A stretch of DNA of 64,000 bases from Pseudomonadota bacterium (GTDB lineage: Bacteria; Chloroflexota; UBA5177; JAJPKF01). The DNA lies in contig JAJPKF010000012.1 of the NCBI GenBank assembly GCA_021323865.1, positions 62,001 through 126,000 of the forward strand. The letters are read 5' to 3'. The notes beneath the pieces were generated by a model. That model was not told the origin of the DNA and made no database searches. It was given only the letters and a program-made list of their open reading frames with translations. The translations under genes and the position numbers were made by a program. Each line of letters starts with the position of its first letter. Position 1 is the stretch's first letter. Shown here one piece after another: positions 34,767 to 44,867 of this stretch.

Positions 34767-36596
34767 ATGTGTGGAATCGCGGGTCTAAGCTGGCCCGATG
34801 GCGAGCTGCTGTCGAGCATGCTCGCAGTCATGGAGCATCGAGGCCCGGACGGTTCGGGTACCGAAATCAACAGTCACGTCTCTCTCGGGATGAGACGGTT
34901 GGCCGTCGTCGACGTCGACACGGGCGATCAGCCCCAGTACAGTGACGACCGAGAACTGGCGTTGGTCTTCAACGGCGAGATCTACAATGCCCCGGAGCTG
35001 CGCCGCGAGCTTGGTGAGAAGGGGCGTCATTTCGTCACGGATCACTCGGATACCGAGGTAATCCTGCGGGGCTACGAGGAATGGGGCCGCTCAGTGGTGG
35101 ACCATCTGCTGGGCATGTTTGCCTTCGCCATCTGGGACGGGAGTCGCCAGGAGCTGTTTCTCGCACGCGATCGGTTGGGTATCAAGCCGCTGTACTACGC
35201 GTGCCATGACGGCCGCTTCATCTTTGGCTCCGAGATCAAAGCGCTGCTTCAGGACGAGACGGTCCCGCGCAGTCCAGACGAAGAGGTCTTGCTTCGATTC
35301 CTTCTGTTCAGGGTTCACGATGCCACCGAGGACACCTTCTTTGCGGGCATAAAACGTCTCCTGCCGGCCCATTGGATGGTGGTTCGCGATGGGCGGATTG
35401 TGGAACAGAACAGATATTGGGATCCTCCGGTCAGTCTCGACTTCTCGTCAGATCGGCCCGATGACGACTACGCGGAAGAGTTCCTGGCCCTATTCGAACG
35501 GGTAGTGAGGCGGCATCTCATCGCGGATGTGCCGGTCGGCATACCGCTTTCGGGTGGTTTGGACTCCAGCGGCGTGGCCTCGATGGTCGCGCAGCTGATC
35601 CAACAGGGCGCGGATCTGCACACCGCCGGCCGCCTCCACACCTTTTCTGCGCTGTATCCGGGGGAGACGATCGACGAAAGCGAGTACATCCACGAAGTCG
35701 AGCGCTACGTCAACAGCGTCCCTCACTACGCCTACCCCACGGTGGAAGGCTTCTGGGACGAGATGGGGGAATGGCTGTGGTTCCAGGAGGAACCCACTAT
35801 AGCGACGGCACCCCACGCCTACTACTCGGTCTACCGGATTGCCAAGGGGACGGTAAAGGTCATGCTGTCGGGGAACGGCGGTGACGAGCTGCTCGCGGGA
35901 TATATTCCCTACTTCCGGACATACTGGACGTCGGCCATGCAGCAGCGCCATTGGATTGCCGGAATGAGCGAGTTCATCTATGGCTTCGACCTCTACCGAA
36001 AGTTTTTCCGTGAAGCGCTGGAGACCCGCCTCCCATGGGTTCGCGTCATGACCATGAATGACCTTCTGACGCTGAACGGCAACCGCCCGAAGGTCAGCTA
36101 CAGCGCGAGCTCCAACCTAAATCGCCGTCTGGCCGACGACGTGCTTGCCTACTCCACCCCCAACCTCCTGCGCTATGAGGACAAGAATTCCATGGCCTTC
36201 TCTATCGAAGCTCGCGTTCCGTTTCTGGACCACGAGCTGGTGGAGTTCATCTTCCGCTTGCCGATCGATCAGAAGATCAAAAGGGGATGGACTCGAGCCA
36301 TATATCGGCGAGCGATGCGCGGTCGAATGCCCGAGCGGAACCGTCTGCGCCGGGACAAGATCGGATTTACCAATCCTGAGGTCGGTTGGATGCGCAGCAG
36401 AGCCTCGCAGGTGCGGCAGATCTTCGCATCCGAGCCGTGCCGCGGCCGGGGCATATATGACTCCGCTCGATTGGTTGAGAGCTTTGACCGGTGGCTGGCC
36501 GGTGCTCCCGGCGACGTCCTGATGTTCTGGCGGGTCCTGGTATCGGAGCTGTGGATGCAGCGATACATCGACCAACGCGTCGCGGTGCATGCCTAG
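34767..36596 (+). CDS. asnB: Asparagine synthetase (glutamine-hydrolysing)
   Basis: 609 residues. The N-terminal glutaminase domain begins with nucleophile Cys2 (MCGIAG) and has HRGPDGSG and VFNGEIYN; the synthetase domain carries the ATP pyrophosphatase loop LSGGLDSSGVA and SGNGGDELLAGY. It makes asparagine, or amidates another carboxylate, since larger AsnB-type enzymes also act in peptide and cell-wall modification. The 609-residue length fits the common bacterial AsnB. Its end overlaps the next gene by 8 bases. Confidence 0.93.
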   Translation: MCGIAGLSWPDGELLSSMLAVMEHRGPDGSGTEINSHVSLGMRRLAVVDVDTGDQPQYSDDRELALVFNGEIYNAPELRRELGEKGRHFVTDHSDTEVILRGYEEWGRSVVDHLLGMFAFAIWDGSRQELFLARDRLGIKPLYYACHDGRFIFGSEIKALLQDETVPRSPDEEVLLRFLLFRVHDATEDTFFAGIKRLLPAHWMVVRDGRIVEQNRYWDPPVSLDFSSDRPDDDYAEEFLALFERVVRRHLIADVPVGIPLSGGLDSSGVASMVAQLIQQGADLHTAGRLHTFSALYPGETIDESEYIHEVERYVNSVPHYAYPTVEGFWDEMGEWLWFQEEPTIATAPHAYYSVYRIAKGTVKVMLSGNGGDELLAGYIPYFRTYWTSAMQQRHWIAGMSEFIYGFDLYRKFFREALETRLPWVRVMTMNDLLTLNGNRPKVSYSASSNLNRRLADDVLAYSTPNLLRYEDKNSMAFSIEARVPFLDHELVEFIFRLPIDQKIKRGWTRAIYRRAMRGRMPERNRLRRDKIGFTNPEVGWMRSRASQVRQIFASEPCRGRGIYDSARLVESFDRWLAGAPGDVLMFWRVLVSELWMQRYIDQRVAVHA

Positions 36597-37296
36597 CCCC
36601 CCTGCAACCGAAGCCGGAATCACGAGCAAGGGCATCGTTGCCGCCGGCAGCCGGAAATACGAGCGCCTCGTCGTTCGCACACACCTCGTGCACATAAAGG
36701 AGCCGCTGCTGGAGGTCCTGGAGCAATACGTGCGACCGGTGATCGAGCCCGGCGATGTGGTAGCTCTGTCGGAGAAGCTCGTGGCCATCTCTCAAGGGAG
36801 GGTGATTCACCGCTCTCTGGTCAAGCCTGGGCTTCTTGCCAAGTTCATCGTCAAGGGTGTGCGCAAGTACCAGAACGACGTGGGTTTCTCGGACCCGGCG
36901 AAGATGCAGGTGGCGATCTTTCGGGCCGGCTGGTGGAGGATGCTCGCTGCGGCGATCGTCGGCTCCGCCACCCGGTTGGCCGGCCGGCACGGGGACTTTT
37001 ACCGGATTGCGGGCAACCGCGTCTCCGAGATCGACGGATTCAATCCCGATACCATCCGGCCCTTCAACGAGTTTGCGATGCTGGGTCCTGAGGACCCGGT
37101 TCGGGATGCGCAGGCGATCGAGGATGCCACCGGTTGGCCCACGCTGATCATGGATTCAAATAACGTCAATGTCGAGATCCTGGGAATGAGTCGTGGTGTC
37201 ACCATCTCGGCCGCCGAGGCTCGCCTGGCCCTCCTCGACAATCCCATCGGGCAAGCGGACAACCAGACGCCGATCGCCCTCATCCGTCGCGCGTAG
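36589..37296 (+). CDS. F420-0:gamma-glutamyl ligase-like protein (CofE family)
   Basis: 235 residues. Family features include the N-terminal VVRTHLVHIKEPLLEVLEQY with EPGDVVALSEKLVAISQGR, the core region preceding IAGNRVSEIDGF, and a TLIMDSNNVNVEILGMS segment. CofE adds glutamates to F420-0; together with cofC, cofD and the nitroreductase this would complete late F420 synthesis. A related group without proven F420 function also exists, so the call is at family level. The ATG overlaps the asnB stop. Confidence 0.75.
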   Translation: MPSPPATEAGITSKGIVAAGSRKYERLVVRTHLVHIKEPLLEVLEQYVRPVIEPGDVVALSEKLVAISQGRVIHRSLVKPGLLAKFIVKGVRKYQNDVGFSDPAKMQVAIFRAGWWRMLAAAIVGSATRLAGRHGDFYRIAGNRVSEIDGFNPDTIRPFNEFAMLGPEDPVRDAQAIEDATGWPTLIMDSNNVNVEILGMSRGVTISAAEARLALLDNPIGQADNQTPIALIRRA

Positions 37297-37486
37297 AGGA
37301 TGGGCGCCTGTCCCTGGGGATACGTTCGGTCCCCGGAAATTCGCCGGTCGACAGGAGTCGCCGTCGGCCACATGGCAACAGGTGACGGGTCACGTCGTGG
37401 GACGACGAGGCTTTCGCGTCGCAGAGCCGGGCCGGTGAGGCCGTGTGGACGGAGTCTGTCATTACGACGTAGACTCGGATGTACGC

Positions 37487-37563
37487 CGAGGGGTGGCGCA
37501 GTCCGGTAGCGCACAGCGTTCGGGACGCTGGGGTCGCAGGTTCAAATCCTGTCCCCTCGACCA
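37487..37563 (+). tRNA. tRNA-Pro (anticodon CGG)
   Basis: A full cloverleaf: 7-bp acceptor (CGAGGGG / CCCCTCG), D arm with GGCGCAGTCCGGTAGCGC, anticodon stem CAGCG/CGCTG around loop TTCGGGA (anticodon CGG, reading CCG), and T arm GCAGG-TTCAAAT-CCTGT. The C at position 1 and the encoded CCA end fit tRNA-Pro. Confidence 0.95.
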
Positions 37564-37639
37564 GAGACGAACAGGTGGACGAGTCCGAGACTCTACATAA
37601 CCTGTACTGACCACGCCTGCCGTGGTAGGCTTAAGACGA

Positions 37640-37665
37640 GGCCCGTGGCAGACGCGGGCCGTTTT
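37640..37665 (+). terminator. Probable terminator after tRNA-Pro
   Basis: GGCCCGTG / CGCGGGCC forms an 8-bp stem (one G-U pair) with a 5-base loop, followed by GTTTTG. The T run is short. It lies between the tRNA and rpsB and could also be a structure in the rpsB leader. Confidence 0.45.
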
Positions 37666-37769
37666 GCTGTGCTCACCAATCTCACACGCCAGCCGACTGC
37701 CTTCCCGGTTGCCCGTTCGGGTGGGGAGGTGGGTTGAGGATGGCGGAGGCATAAACACAGGAGGGAATC

Positions 37770-38942
37770 GTGGCAGTCGTGTCAATGAAGCAGCTCCTTG
37801 AGGCGGGAGTTCACTTCGGCCATCAGACCAGGCGCTGGAATCCGAAGATGAGACGATACATCTTCACCGAGCGCAACGGCATCCACATCATCGACTTACA
37901 GAAGACGGTGATGGCGCTCGAGGAAGCCTTTCAATACGTGCGGGATCTGTCGGCCACCGGCGAGAAGATGCTCTTTGTGGGCACCAAGAAGCAGGCCCAG
38001 GAGGCGATCCGGGACGAGGCCTCGCGCGCGAACCAGTTCTATGTGAATCAGCGCTGGCTCGGCGGGCTGCTTACCAACTTCAAGACCATTCAGGAGCGAC
38101 TGCGCCGGCTGGACGAGCTGGAGCGGATGAAGACCAGTGGCGAGATGGACCTGCGACCCAAGAAGGAGCAGCTGCGTCTCAATGATGAGATGGCCAAGCT
38201 CAACCGGCTGTTGGGCGGAATCCGAACGATGCGGCGACTACCGGCCGCTCTCTTTGTGGTGGACTGCCAGAAAGAGCATATCGCCGTCCACGAGGCCAGC
38301 AGGCTCGGCATTCCGATCGTTGCGCTGGTGGACACCAATGCCGATCCCGACCCGGTCGCGTTCCCGATACCGGCAAATGACGACGCGATTCGCGCCGTCC
38401 GGCTCCTTGCCGGCAAGATCGCCGACGCCACCATCGAGGGCCAGCAGATTCGAGAGGCGATCCAGGCCGATGAGGAACCGGTCGACGAGGAGCCGGCGGC
38501 GGTTGTGGCCGAGACGCCCCTCGAGGATGAGAAGCCTCGGGAGGACCTGGGTGATCTCGAGGAATTTATGGCCATGGCAGCTCCGGGTGCGCGTCGCGAC
38601 GCGGCAGCGGATGTTGAAGTACCTGGCTCCGATGTCCCCGGCATCACTGAGATCACAGAAGAGGAATACCGGCAGGAGGCTGCGGCCGAGAGCGGCCTGA
38701 GCACCCTAGATGTGGGAACGGCGGGAGGTGAGTCCTTGGACACGGCCTCCGGGGACGTCGTGCCTGAGCCGGTGGCCGAAACCGATCTGGCCGAAGTGGA
38801 GCCTGTGGCGCCGGCAGCTGTGCTGGACGGCTTGGAGGCTCTGCCGGATGTCGAAGCAGAAGCAGCGCCGGCTGCCAATGAGGAAGCACCTGCTGGCCTC
38901 GTGAATGAGGAAGAGCAGTCGGAAGCTCAGACAGGGAACTAG
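37770..38942 (+). CDS. rpsB: 30S ribosomal protein S2 with long acidic C-terminal tail
   Basis: 390 residues against about 230-260 usually. The S2 core ([18 protein letters not shown], then [21 protein letters not shown] and ALVDTNADP) ends near residue 235. The remaining 150 residues are rich in Glu, Ala, Pro and Val with few aromatic residues, so probably disordered. The start is GTG with CAGGAGGG upstream. rpsB-tsf-pyrH-frr is the usual order. Confidence 0.95.
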   Translation: MAVVSMKQLLEAGVHFGHQTRRWNPKMRRYIFTERNGIHIIDLQKTVMALEEAFQYVRDLSATGEKMLFVGTKKQAQEAIRDEASRANQFYVNQRWLGGLLTNFKTIQERLRRLDELERMKTSGEMDLRPKKEQLRLNDEMAKLNRLLGGIRTMRRLPAALFVVDCQKEHIAVHEASRLGIPIVALVDTNADPDPVAFPIPANDDAIRAVRLLAGKIADATIEGQQIREAIQADEEPVDEEPAAVVAETPLEDEKPREDLGDLEEFMAMAAPGARRDAAADVEVPGSDVPGITEITEEEYRQEAAAESGLSTLDVGTAGGESLDTASGDVVPEPVAETDLAEVEPVAPAAVLDGLEALPDVEAEAAPAANEEAPAGLVNEEEQSEAQTGN

Positions 38943-38964
38943 TTTACATAAGGATGGACGAACG

Positions 38965-39576
38965 ATGACGCAGACGGCCACATCGAGCATCGAAGACATC
39001 AAGTGGCTCCGGGACCAGACCGGTGCCGGGATCATGGAGGCGAAGGAAGCACTGGGCCGGGCTGAGGGCGACCGCATGAAGGCCCTCCGCCTCCTCGAGC
39101 AAACCGGAAAGGCCCAGGCCCAGAAGAAGGCTGGAAGGGAAACGGCCAACGGGACCGTCACTTCGTACGTGCACCACAGCGCCCAGATTGGGGTCCTCCT
39201 CGAGTTGGACTGCGAAACCGACTTCACGGCACGTTCCGACCAGTTCAAGCAGCTGGCCCGAGCGATCGCGATGCAAATCGCGGCCCACCCACCGCGGTAC
39301 ACGGCAGAGTCGGACATACCCGAGCAGGAGCGCCAGGAGATCGTGCAAACGTTCACCGACGAGAGCCGCCGGAGCAATGAAGGAAAACCTGAGAAGGTGC
39401 TGGAAAGCATTGCGGCCGGTCAGTATCGAAAGTGGCGCGAGTCCAACGTGCTCCTGGAGCAAGCGTTTGTCCACGACCAAGCCAAGACGGTCGAACAAGC
39501 CATCCACGACTTGGTCCTGCAGGTCAAGGAGAACATCGTCGTGAAGCGGTGGGCCCGGTTCGAGGTTGGCGGCTAA
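38965..39576 (+). CDS. tsf: Translation elongation factor Ts
   Basis: 203 residues, the short form without the second half of the core seen in E. coli (283), as in Thermus. The N-terminal domain [19 protein letters not shown] and the TDFVAR-type motif [11 protein letters not shown] are clear. It exchanges GDP on EF-Tu. The ATG at 38965 follows AAGGATGG and starts at the normal N-terminus; the open frame upstream lies in rpsB. Confidence 0.95.
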   Translation: MTQTATSSIEDIKWLRDQTGAGIMEAKEALGRAEGDRMKALRLLEQTGKAQAQKKAGRETANGTVTSYVHHSAQIGVLLELDCETDFTARSDQFKQLARAIAMQIAAHPPRYTAESDIPEQERQEIVQTFTDESRRSNEGKPEKVLESIAAGQYRKWRESNVLLEQAFVHDQAKTVEQAIHDLVLQVKENIVVKRWARFEVGG

Positions 39577-39659
39577 CATCGGCCATTGACGCGATCATCC
39601 GGCTGGGTTACGGTTCAGGAGATAGGGTAGCGACACTGGGAGTTGGGAGTCGAGGTGAC

Positions 39660-40421
39660 ATGACTCTGACAGCGAACCCGAAGCGACCCTACCGTCGGAT
39701 TCTGCTCAAGCTCAGCGGCGAAGCCCTCATGGGCGAACAGGGCTACGGCCTCGATCCGGCCGTGGTGCGATCGATCGCCCGTGAGGTGGCAGCCGTGCAC
39801 GAGCACGGAACCGAGGTGGCGCTCGTCGTGGGCGGCGGCAATCTGTTTCGCGGGCGAGATTCTTCAGCCCTCGGCATCGACAGGGCTACCGCGGACTACA
39901 TGGGCATGCTCGGCACCGTGATGAACGGCCTGGCGCTTCAGGACGCTCTCGAAAAGCTTGGCGTTCCCACTCGCGTGCAAACAGCGATTGGCATGAATGA
40001 GGTTGCGGAGCCGTTCATCCGTCGGCGGGCAGAGCGGCACCTCGAGCTGGGCCGGGTGGTGCTCTTGGTCGCGGGGACAGGAAACCCATACTTCAGCACC
40101 GATACCGCTGCGGCACTGCGGGCGGTGGAGCTGCACGCCGACGTTCTGCTCAAGGCCACCAAGGTAGAGGGTGTGTACGAGTCCGATCCTCTCAGGAATC
40201 CATTGGCCAGGCGCTACCACTCTCTCAGCTACACTGAGGCGCTACAGCGGGAGATCGAAGTCATGGATGGGGCTGCGGTGCAGCTCTGCAAGGAGAATGG
40301 TCTCCCAATCATCGTCTTCAATCTTGCTCCAGGGAATGTTGAGCGAGTCATGAACGGCGAACCGATTGGTACCATCGTGGCTCGTGACGTGTCGGCCGTC
40401 CTAGCCGGCGAAGAATCCTGA
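39660..40421 (+). CDS. pyrH: UMP kinase
   Basis: 253 residues, amino-acid-kinase fold: [23 protein letters not shown], the UMP-binding region near [31 protein letters not shown] and the ATP-binding [15 protein letters not shown]. It phosphorylates UMP to UDP and is often feedback-controlled by UTP. The ATG at 39660 has GAGGTG just before it. It overlaps frr by TGATG. Confidence 0.96.
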   Translation: MTLTANPKRPYRRILLKLSGEALMGEQGYGLDPAVVRSIAREVAAVHEHGTEVALVVGGGNLFRGRDSSALGIDRATADYMGMLGTVMNGLALQDALEKLGVPTRVQTAIGMNEVAEPFIRRRAERHLELGRVVLLVAGTGNPYFSTDTAAALRAVELHADVLLKATKVEGVYESDPLRNPLARRYHSLSYTEALQREIEVMDGAAVQLCKENGLPIIVFNLAPGNVERVMNGEPIGTIVARDVSAVLAGEES

Positions 40422-40978
40422 TGGTCGACGAGGTGATCGCAGCGGCCGAGGACCGCATGGGGAAGGCTCTCGACTCCGAGCGCCAGGACCTGATCAACAT
40501 TCGGACCGGACGAGCCAACCCCAGCGTTCTCGAGAATGTCTCGGTTCAGGCATACGGGTCGGTCATGCCGCTCGTACAGCTGGCTTCGATCAGCGCTCCG
40601 GATCCGCGCATGCTGATGATCCAGCCCTACGATCGGAGCGTCATCGGCGATATCGAGCGAGCCATCCTCCGGTCGGACCTGGGCTTCAATCCGACCAATG
40701 AGGGGACCGTCATCCGGATCGTCATTCCTCCCTTAACCGAGGAGCGGCGCCGAGAGCTGGTCAAGCTCGTCCACCGACGCGTGGAGGAAGCTCGAGTGGC
40801 GATTCGCAACATCCGGAGGGAAGCCCACGACAAGATCAGGCACATGCTGCGGGAGAAGGAGATCTCCCAGGATGAGGAAAGCGTGGCCTCGGAGCAGCTC
40901 CAGAAGCTGACGGACCGGATGGTCGAACAAGCGGAGGTGCTGGGGGCGACCAAAGAAACCGAGATGATGGAGGTCTAG
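40421..40978 (+). CDS. frr: Ribosome recycling factor
   Basis: 185 residues, the normal length. It splits post-termination ribosomes with EF-G. The coiled-coil domain and the insert near MPLVQLASISAPDPRML are typical, as is the C-terminal IRREAHDKIRHM segment. Its ATG shares a base with the pyrH stop, so the two are translationally coupled. Confidence 0.96.
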   Translation: MVDEVIAAAEDRMGKALDSERQDLINIRTGRANPSVLENVSVQAYGSVMPLVQLASISAPDPRMLMIQPYDRSVIGDIERAILRSDLGFNPTNEGTVIRIVIPPLTEERRRELVKLVHRRVEEARVAIRNIRREAHDKIRHMLREKEISQDEESVASEQLQKLTDRMVEQAEVLGATKETEMMEV

Positions 40979-41038
40979 GGCACGGTCACCGAATCGCCTG
41001 CCGCGGGTGATCGAATTAAGCGCGGCGCTAACGGGGCC

Positions 41039-41737
41039 GTGCCGCAGCCCGAGCTTCTTCCCCGCCACGTGGCCATCATCATGGATGGGAACGGTCGGTG
41101 GGCCGAGCGGCGCCATCTGCCCCGCCTCGCGGGACATCGCGCGGGTGTGCGCAACATGCACCGCATTGTTCGCGCGTGCGTGAACGTCGGCATACCGATG
41201 CTGACCGTGTACGCCTTTTCCACCGAGAACTGGGGGAGGCCGACCGAGGAGGTCGACGGCCTCATGGAGATCTTCGCCGACGCAAGCGAGCGGGAGACAC
41301 GGAATCTCCACCGCAATGGCGTGCGTATCAAGCACATCGGGAGTCTGGAGAACGTTCCGCTGGCTCAACGTCGGGCCATCGAGAAGGCCGTCGAGCTGAC
41401 CAAGGACAATGACCAGCTCCAGCTGAATGTCGCCTTCAATTACGGAGGCAGGGCAGAGGTTGTAAGAGCCGTCCGAGAAATTGTGCAGTCGCAGCTCTCG
41501 GCCGACGCCGTGGACGAACAAACCATAGCAGATCACCTCTACACGGCAGGCATGCCGGATCCGGACCTAGTCATACGAACCGCCGGCGAGATGCGCCTAT
41601 CCAACTTTCTGCTCTGGCAAACATCCTATAGCGAGTACTACTTCAGCGAGAAGATGTGGCCCGATTTTGGGGAGGAGGAGTTCGCACGCGCCATAGACGC
41701 GTTCGCCTCTCGCCGCCGCAAGTTTGGCCGGCTCTAG
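41039..41737 (+). CDS. uppS: Undecaprenyl (polyprenyl) diphosphate synthase
   Basis: 232 residues, cis-prenyltransferase. The catalytic Asp is in IIMDGNGRWA; YAFSTENWGRP and the C-terminal DLVIRTAGEMRLSNFLLWQ are signatures. It builds the lipid carrier for cell-wall synthesis. The usual RTSGE reads RTAGE. It starts with GTG 60 bases after frr, and its end overlaps cdsA. Confidence 0.95.
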   Translation: MPQPELLPRHVAIIMDGNGRWAERRHLPRLAGHRAGVRNMHRIVRACVNVGIPMLTVYAFSTENWGRPTEEVDGLMEIFADASERETRNLHRNGVRIKHIGSLENVPLAQRRAIEKAVELTKDNDQLQLNVAFNYGGRAEVVRAVREIVQSQLSADAVDEQTIADHLYTAGMPDPDLVIRTAGEMRLSNFLLWQTSYSEYYFSEKMWPDFGEEEFARAIDAFASRRRKFGRL

Positions 41738-42560
41738 AACCTCCGGACGCGCGACTCTCGATTCCGGCCTGCTGCTCCGGATCGCGACCGCAATGGTCGC
41801 GGCTCCCGCCGTTATCTGGGTCGCCTACGTGGGCGGCTCGATCTACACCGTGGTTATCGGCGTGGCAGCGGTGGGAGCGGCCTGGGAAGCCTTCGACATG
41901 CTGCGAAGGCGGGGCTACCGCCCGGCGCTGGTCATCGGCTTGTGTGCGGCCGGGTTGCTGGCCGTGGCGCCCGGCCTGTCACACGGGCCCCAATGGTTTC
42001 GCGGCGTCCTTCTGGTGGAAGCGATGGTGGCGGGCTGCTGGTACCTTGTGCGCTCGCGGGAGTTTGACGCCCTCATCGACTGGGTGCTCACTGTTGGCAT
42101 TGCCTTGTATTGTGGGGGGCTGCTGGGCAGTCTGACCGCTCTTCGCAGCCTGCATGACGGCTTTCAATTGGTGGCGCTCGTTCTGGTCGTGACCTGGTCC
42201 TACGATACCGGCGCCTATCTGCTTGGACGGTTCGCCGGCCGCCGGCCCTTCATGCAATGGATCAGTCCCTCCAAGACATGGGAGGGAGTTGCCGGGGGCG
42301 TGGGTCTGAGCTGTGTCGCTGCGCTGGCCCTCGCCATCCCATTTAACGTTGCGATTCCGACTGCCCTGGTGCTCGGAGTGGTTGTCGCAGTCGCGGCCCA
42401 GGCAGGGGACCTGCTCGAATCATTGCTGAAGCGCCACTGCGGAGTAAAGGACTCCGGTGTCGTCGTACCGGGCCATGGGGGTCTGCTCGATCGCATCGAC
42501 AGCCTGCTCTTCACCAGCTCCGCCGCGTTCTTCGTCCTCCTCGCCTTCGGCTACCGCTAG
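41724..42560 (+). CDS. cdsA: Phosphatidate cytidylyltransferase
   Basis: 278 residues with about eight membrane helices. The CTP-binding and catalytic signature near the C-terminus is present (GDLLESLLKRHCGVKDSG, then PGHGGLLDRIDSL), as is SPSKTWEGVAGG. It makes CDP-diacylglycerol, the substrate of the PgsA encoded at 13346. The start is a TTG within the last codons of uppS; a later ATG would lose part of the first helix. Confidence 0.94.
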   Translation: MAGSRTSGRATLDSGLLLRIATAMVAAPAVIWVAYVGGSIYTVVIGVAAVGAAWEAFDMLRRRGYRPALVIGLCAAGLLAVAPGLSHGPQWFRGVLLVEAMVAGCWYLVRSREFDALIDWVLTVGIALYCGGLLGSLTALRSLHDGFQLVALVLVVTWSYDTGAYLLGRFAGRRPFMQWISPSKTWEGVAGGVGLSCVAALALAIPFNVAIPTALVLGVVVAVAAQAGDLLESLLKRHCGVKDSGVVVPGHGGLLDRIDSLLFTSSAAFFVLLAFGYR

Positions 42561-42569
42561 GCTCTCCCG

Positions 42570-43694
42570 GTGCGAAACGTCGTGGTACTCGGCAGCACCG
42601 GATCCATCGGGCAGCAGACTCTAGACATCTGCGCCCAGTTTCCGGATGAGATACGTGTGCTGGGGCTGGCGGCGGGCAGAAACGAGGCGATGCTTCGCCG
42701 CCAAATGGAGCAGTTCAATCCTCGCTGGGCCGCACTCATCGAGAAGAGCGCGGACTGGGAATGGGAATCCGGGACCGATGCCTTGCTCACGATGGCGTCT
42801 GCGCCCGAGGTCGACCTCGTCGTGGTGGCAATTGTGGGTGCCGGCGGCCTACTTCCGACCCTGGCCGCACTGGAGGCAGGCAAACGCGTCGCTCTCGCCA
42901 ACAAAGAGGCGTTGGTTATGGCCGGTCCTGTCATAAAGCGCCAGCTCGCCAGGGCAGGGGAGCTCGTCCCCATCGACAGCGAGCACAGCGCCATCTGGCA
43001 ATGCCTGCATCAAGAGCAGACTGCGAGTGTCGAAAGATTGGTCCTCACGGCATCGGGTGGTGCCTTCCGCGATTGGGCCCCTGATGATCTCGACGGTGTA
43101 CAGCCGGCGCAAGCACTCGAACATCCAACCTGGCGCATGGGGCCAAAGATCACCGTGGACTCGGCGACGCTCATGAACAAGGGCCTCGAAGTTATCGAAG
43201 CAACGCTGCTGTTTGCCGTGGGAATTGAGCAGGTCGATGTCCTCATGCATCGGGAAAGTATCGTGCACTCGCTGGTCTATTTCACCGACTCGTCCGTCAA
43301 GGCACAGCTCGGCCTTCCGGACATGCGACTGCCGATTCAGTACGCGCTCAGCTACCCGCACCGCTTGTCGAATCAGCTTCCACGGCTGGATCTGGCAGCC
43401 ATCCAACAGCTGCACTTTGCGTCCGTGGACTGGGACCGGTATCCATGTCTGGCGATGGCCGTTGAGGCGGGTCGACGGGGCGGCACCTTTCCTACCGCTC
43501 TGTGTGCCGCCGACGAGATGGCGGTCGACTTGTTCCTGCACGGCAGGCTTCGATTCACGGACATTCCTCGGCTGATCGAGCGGGTTCTCACGCGGCACGA
43601 AAATTGTGATAATCCAGGTCTTGACGATATACTTGAGGCAGACAGTACTGCCCGCAGGGAATGCCGATCCCTGGCACTGAGCTTGGAGCACTGA
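42570..43694 (+). CDS. dxr: 1-deoxy-D-xylulose-5-phosphate reductoisomerase
   Basis: 374 residues. The NADPH-binding N-terminus VVVLGSTGSIGQQTLD, ALANKEALVMAG, PIDSEHSAIWQCL, the flexible-loop region ASGGAFRDW and MGPKITVDSATLMNKGLE with metal and substrate ligands are all present. It catalyses the first committed step of the MEP isoprenoid pathway, supplying precursors to UppS. GTG start 10 bases after cdsA. Confidence 0.96.
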   Translation: MRNVVVLGSTGSIGQQTLDICAQFPDEIRVLGLAAGRNEAMLRRQMEQFNPRWAALIEKSADWEWESGTDALLTMASAPEVDLVVVAIVGAGGLLPTLAALEAGKRVALANKEALVMAGPVIKRQLARAGELVPIDSEHSAIWQCLHQEQTASVERLVLTASGGAFRDWAPDDLDGVQPAQALEHPTWRMGPKITVDSATLMNKGLEVIEATLLFAVGIEQVDVLMHRESIVHSLVYFTDSSVKAQLGLPDMRLPIQYALSYPHRLSNQLPRLDLAAIQQLHFASVDWDRYPCLAMAVEAGRRGGTFPTALCAADEMAVDLFLHGRLRFTDIPRLIERVLTRHENCDNPGLDDILEADSTARRECRSLALSLEH

Positions 43695-43768
43695 GCGTCG
43701 ACGCGGTCCAGGCCGAGCGACACGGTCGATCACCCGGTCGATGAGGGGGATGCGGCAAGGATGAACGC

Positions 43769-44815
43769 GTGACAAGCCCGCTGGCTACCATCATCGCGTT
43801 TCCGATCGTACTGGGCCTCTTGATCCTGGTCCACGAGATCGGACACTTCACCTCCGCCAAGCTGATCGGGGTCCGCGTCTTTGAGTTTGGTCTCGGATTC
43901 CCGCCGCGTGTCGCGAAGGTCGTGCGCGGGGAAACGACCTACTCACTCAACGCCCTGCCGCTCGGCGGATTCGTGAAGATGATGGGCGAAAACGGTGAGG
44001 ATGCCGGCGACCCACGCAGCTTTGGGGCCAAACCGGCATGGATGCGCGGCATCATTCTGGTCGCCGGACCCGCCATGAATATCGCCCTGGCGCTGGTGTT
44101 GTTCTTCACGGCCGCCGTGTGGCTCGGAGCACCCGTCGCAACCAACGTGGTCGGCTCTGTGCAGAAGCACTCGCCGGCTCAGCGAGCCGGCCTCCGCCAC
44201 GACGACATCATCGTGGCCGTAGCGGGAACGCGCACGCGTTCCCTTGCAGCTATACATAAAGTTACCGAAGCGCATCTCGGCAAGCGCATCAGCTTGACGA
44301 TCCTTCGGTCGGGAAGGCGGATGATCGTCTACGTCAGGCCGCGGCTTCATCCCCCGGCAAACCAAGGGTCGGTGGGAGTCATCATGGCTGTCCGGGAGCA
44401 GCGGTACTCGGTGCAAACGGCGGCCATCAAGTCCTTCGAGGGAGTCGGGGCAATGGTGATGGCGATTCCGAATCTCATCGCCAGCATCGGGAGCCACGGC
44501 ACGCAGAATATTTCGGGACCGGTTGGGATTGCTCGGATGACCGGTGAATCGGCGAGCAGCATTCCGCAGGAGGGCCTGGGGCAGTTCTTCGCCTTCGTCG
44601 CGCTGCTCAGCGCCAACCTCGGCGTGCTTAACCTGCTGCCGATTCCGGCCCTTGATGGGGGACGGTTGGCGCTGGTGATCGTCGCGGGGATCCGGCGTCG
44701 GAACCTAAACCCGGAGGTTGAAGGCCTCATCCACCTCGTGGGAATGGCGATACTCTTTACGCTGATCCTCGTCATCTCGTATCAGGACATCATTCGATGG
44801 GCGTCCGGGCAATAG
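43769..44815 (+). CDS. rseP: Site-2 membrane metalloprotease RseP
   Basis: 348 residues. Zinc ligands His22 and His26 in HEIGH lie in the first membrane helix and the third ligand is in NLLPIPALDGGRL; a PDZ domain (about 115-200) lies between the second and third membrane parts. It cleaves membrane-bound anti-sigma factors and leftover signal peptides. It follows dxr as in many bacteria. GTG start with an AAGGATG upstream. Confidence 0.94.
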   Translation: MTSPLATIIAFPIVLGLLILVHEIGHFTSAKLIGVRVFEFGLGFPPRVAKVVRGETTYSLNALPLGGFVKMMGENGEDAGDPRSFGAKPAWMRGIILVAGPAMNIALALVLFFTAAVWLGAPVATNVVGSVQKHSPAQRAGLRHDDIIVAVAGTRTRSLAAIHKVTEAHLGKRISLTILRSGRRMIVYVRPRLHPPANQGSVGVIMAVREQRYSVQTAAIKSFEGVGAMVMAIPNLIASIGSHGTQNISGPVGIARMTGESASSIPQEGLGQFFAFVALLSANLGVLNLLPIPALDGGRLALVIVAGIRRRNLNPEVEGLIHLVGMAILFTLILVISYQDIIRWASGQ

Positions 44816-44867
44816 ACGGGTACCGGCACCAGTCGACTGTACATAATCACCCTTATTTGCAATTGAC

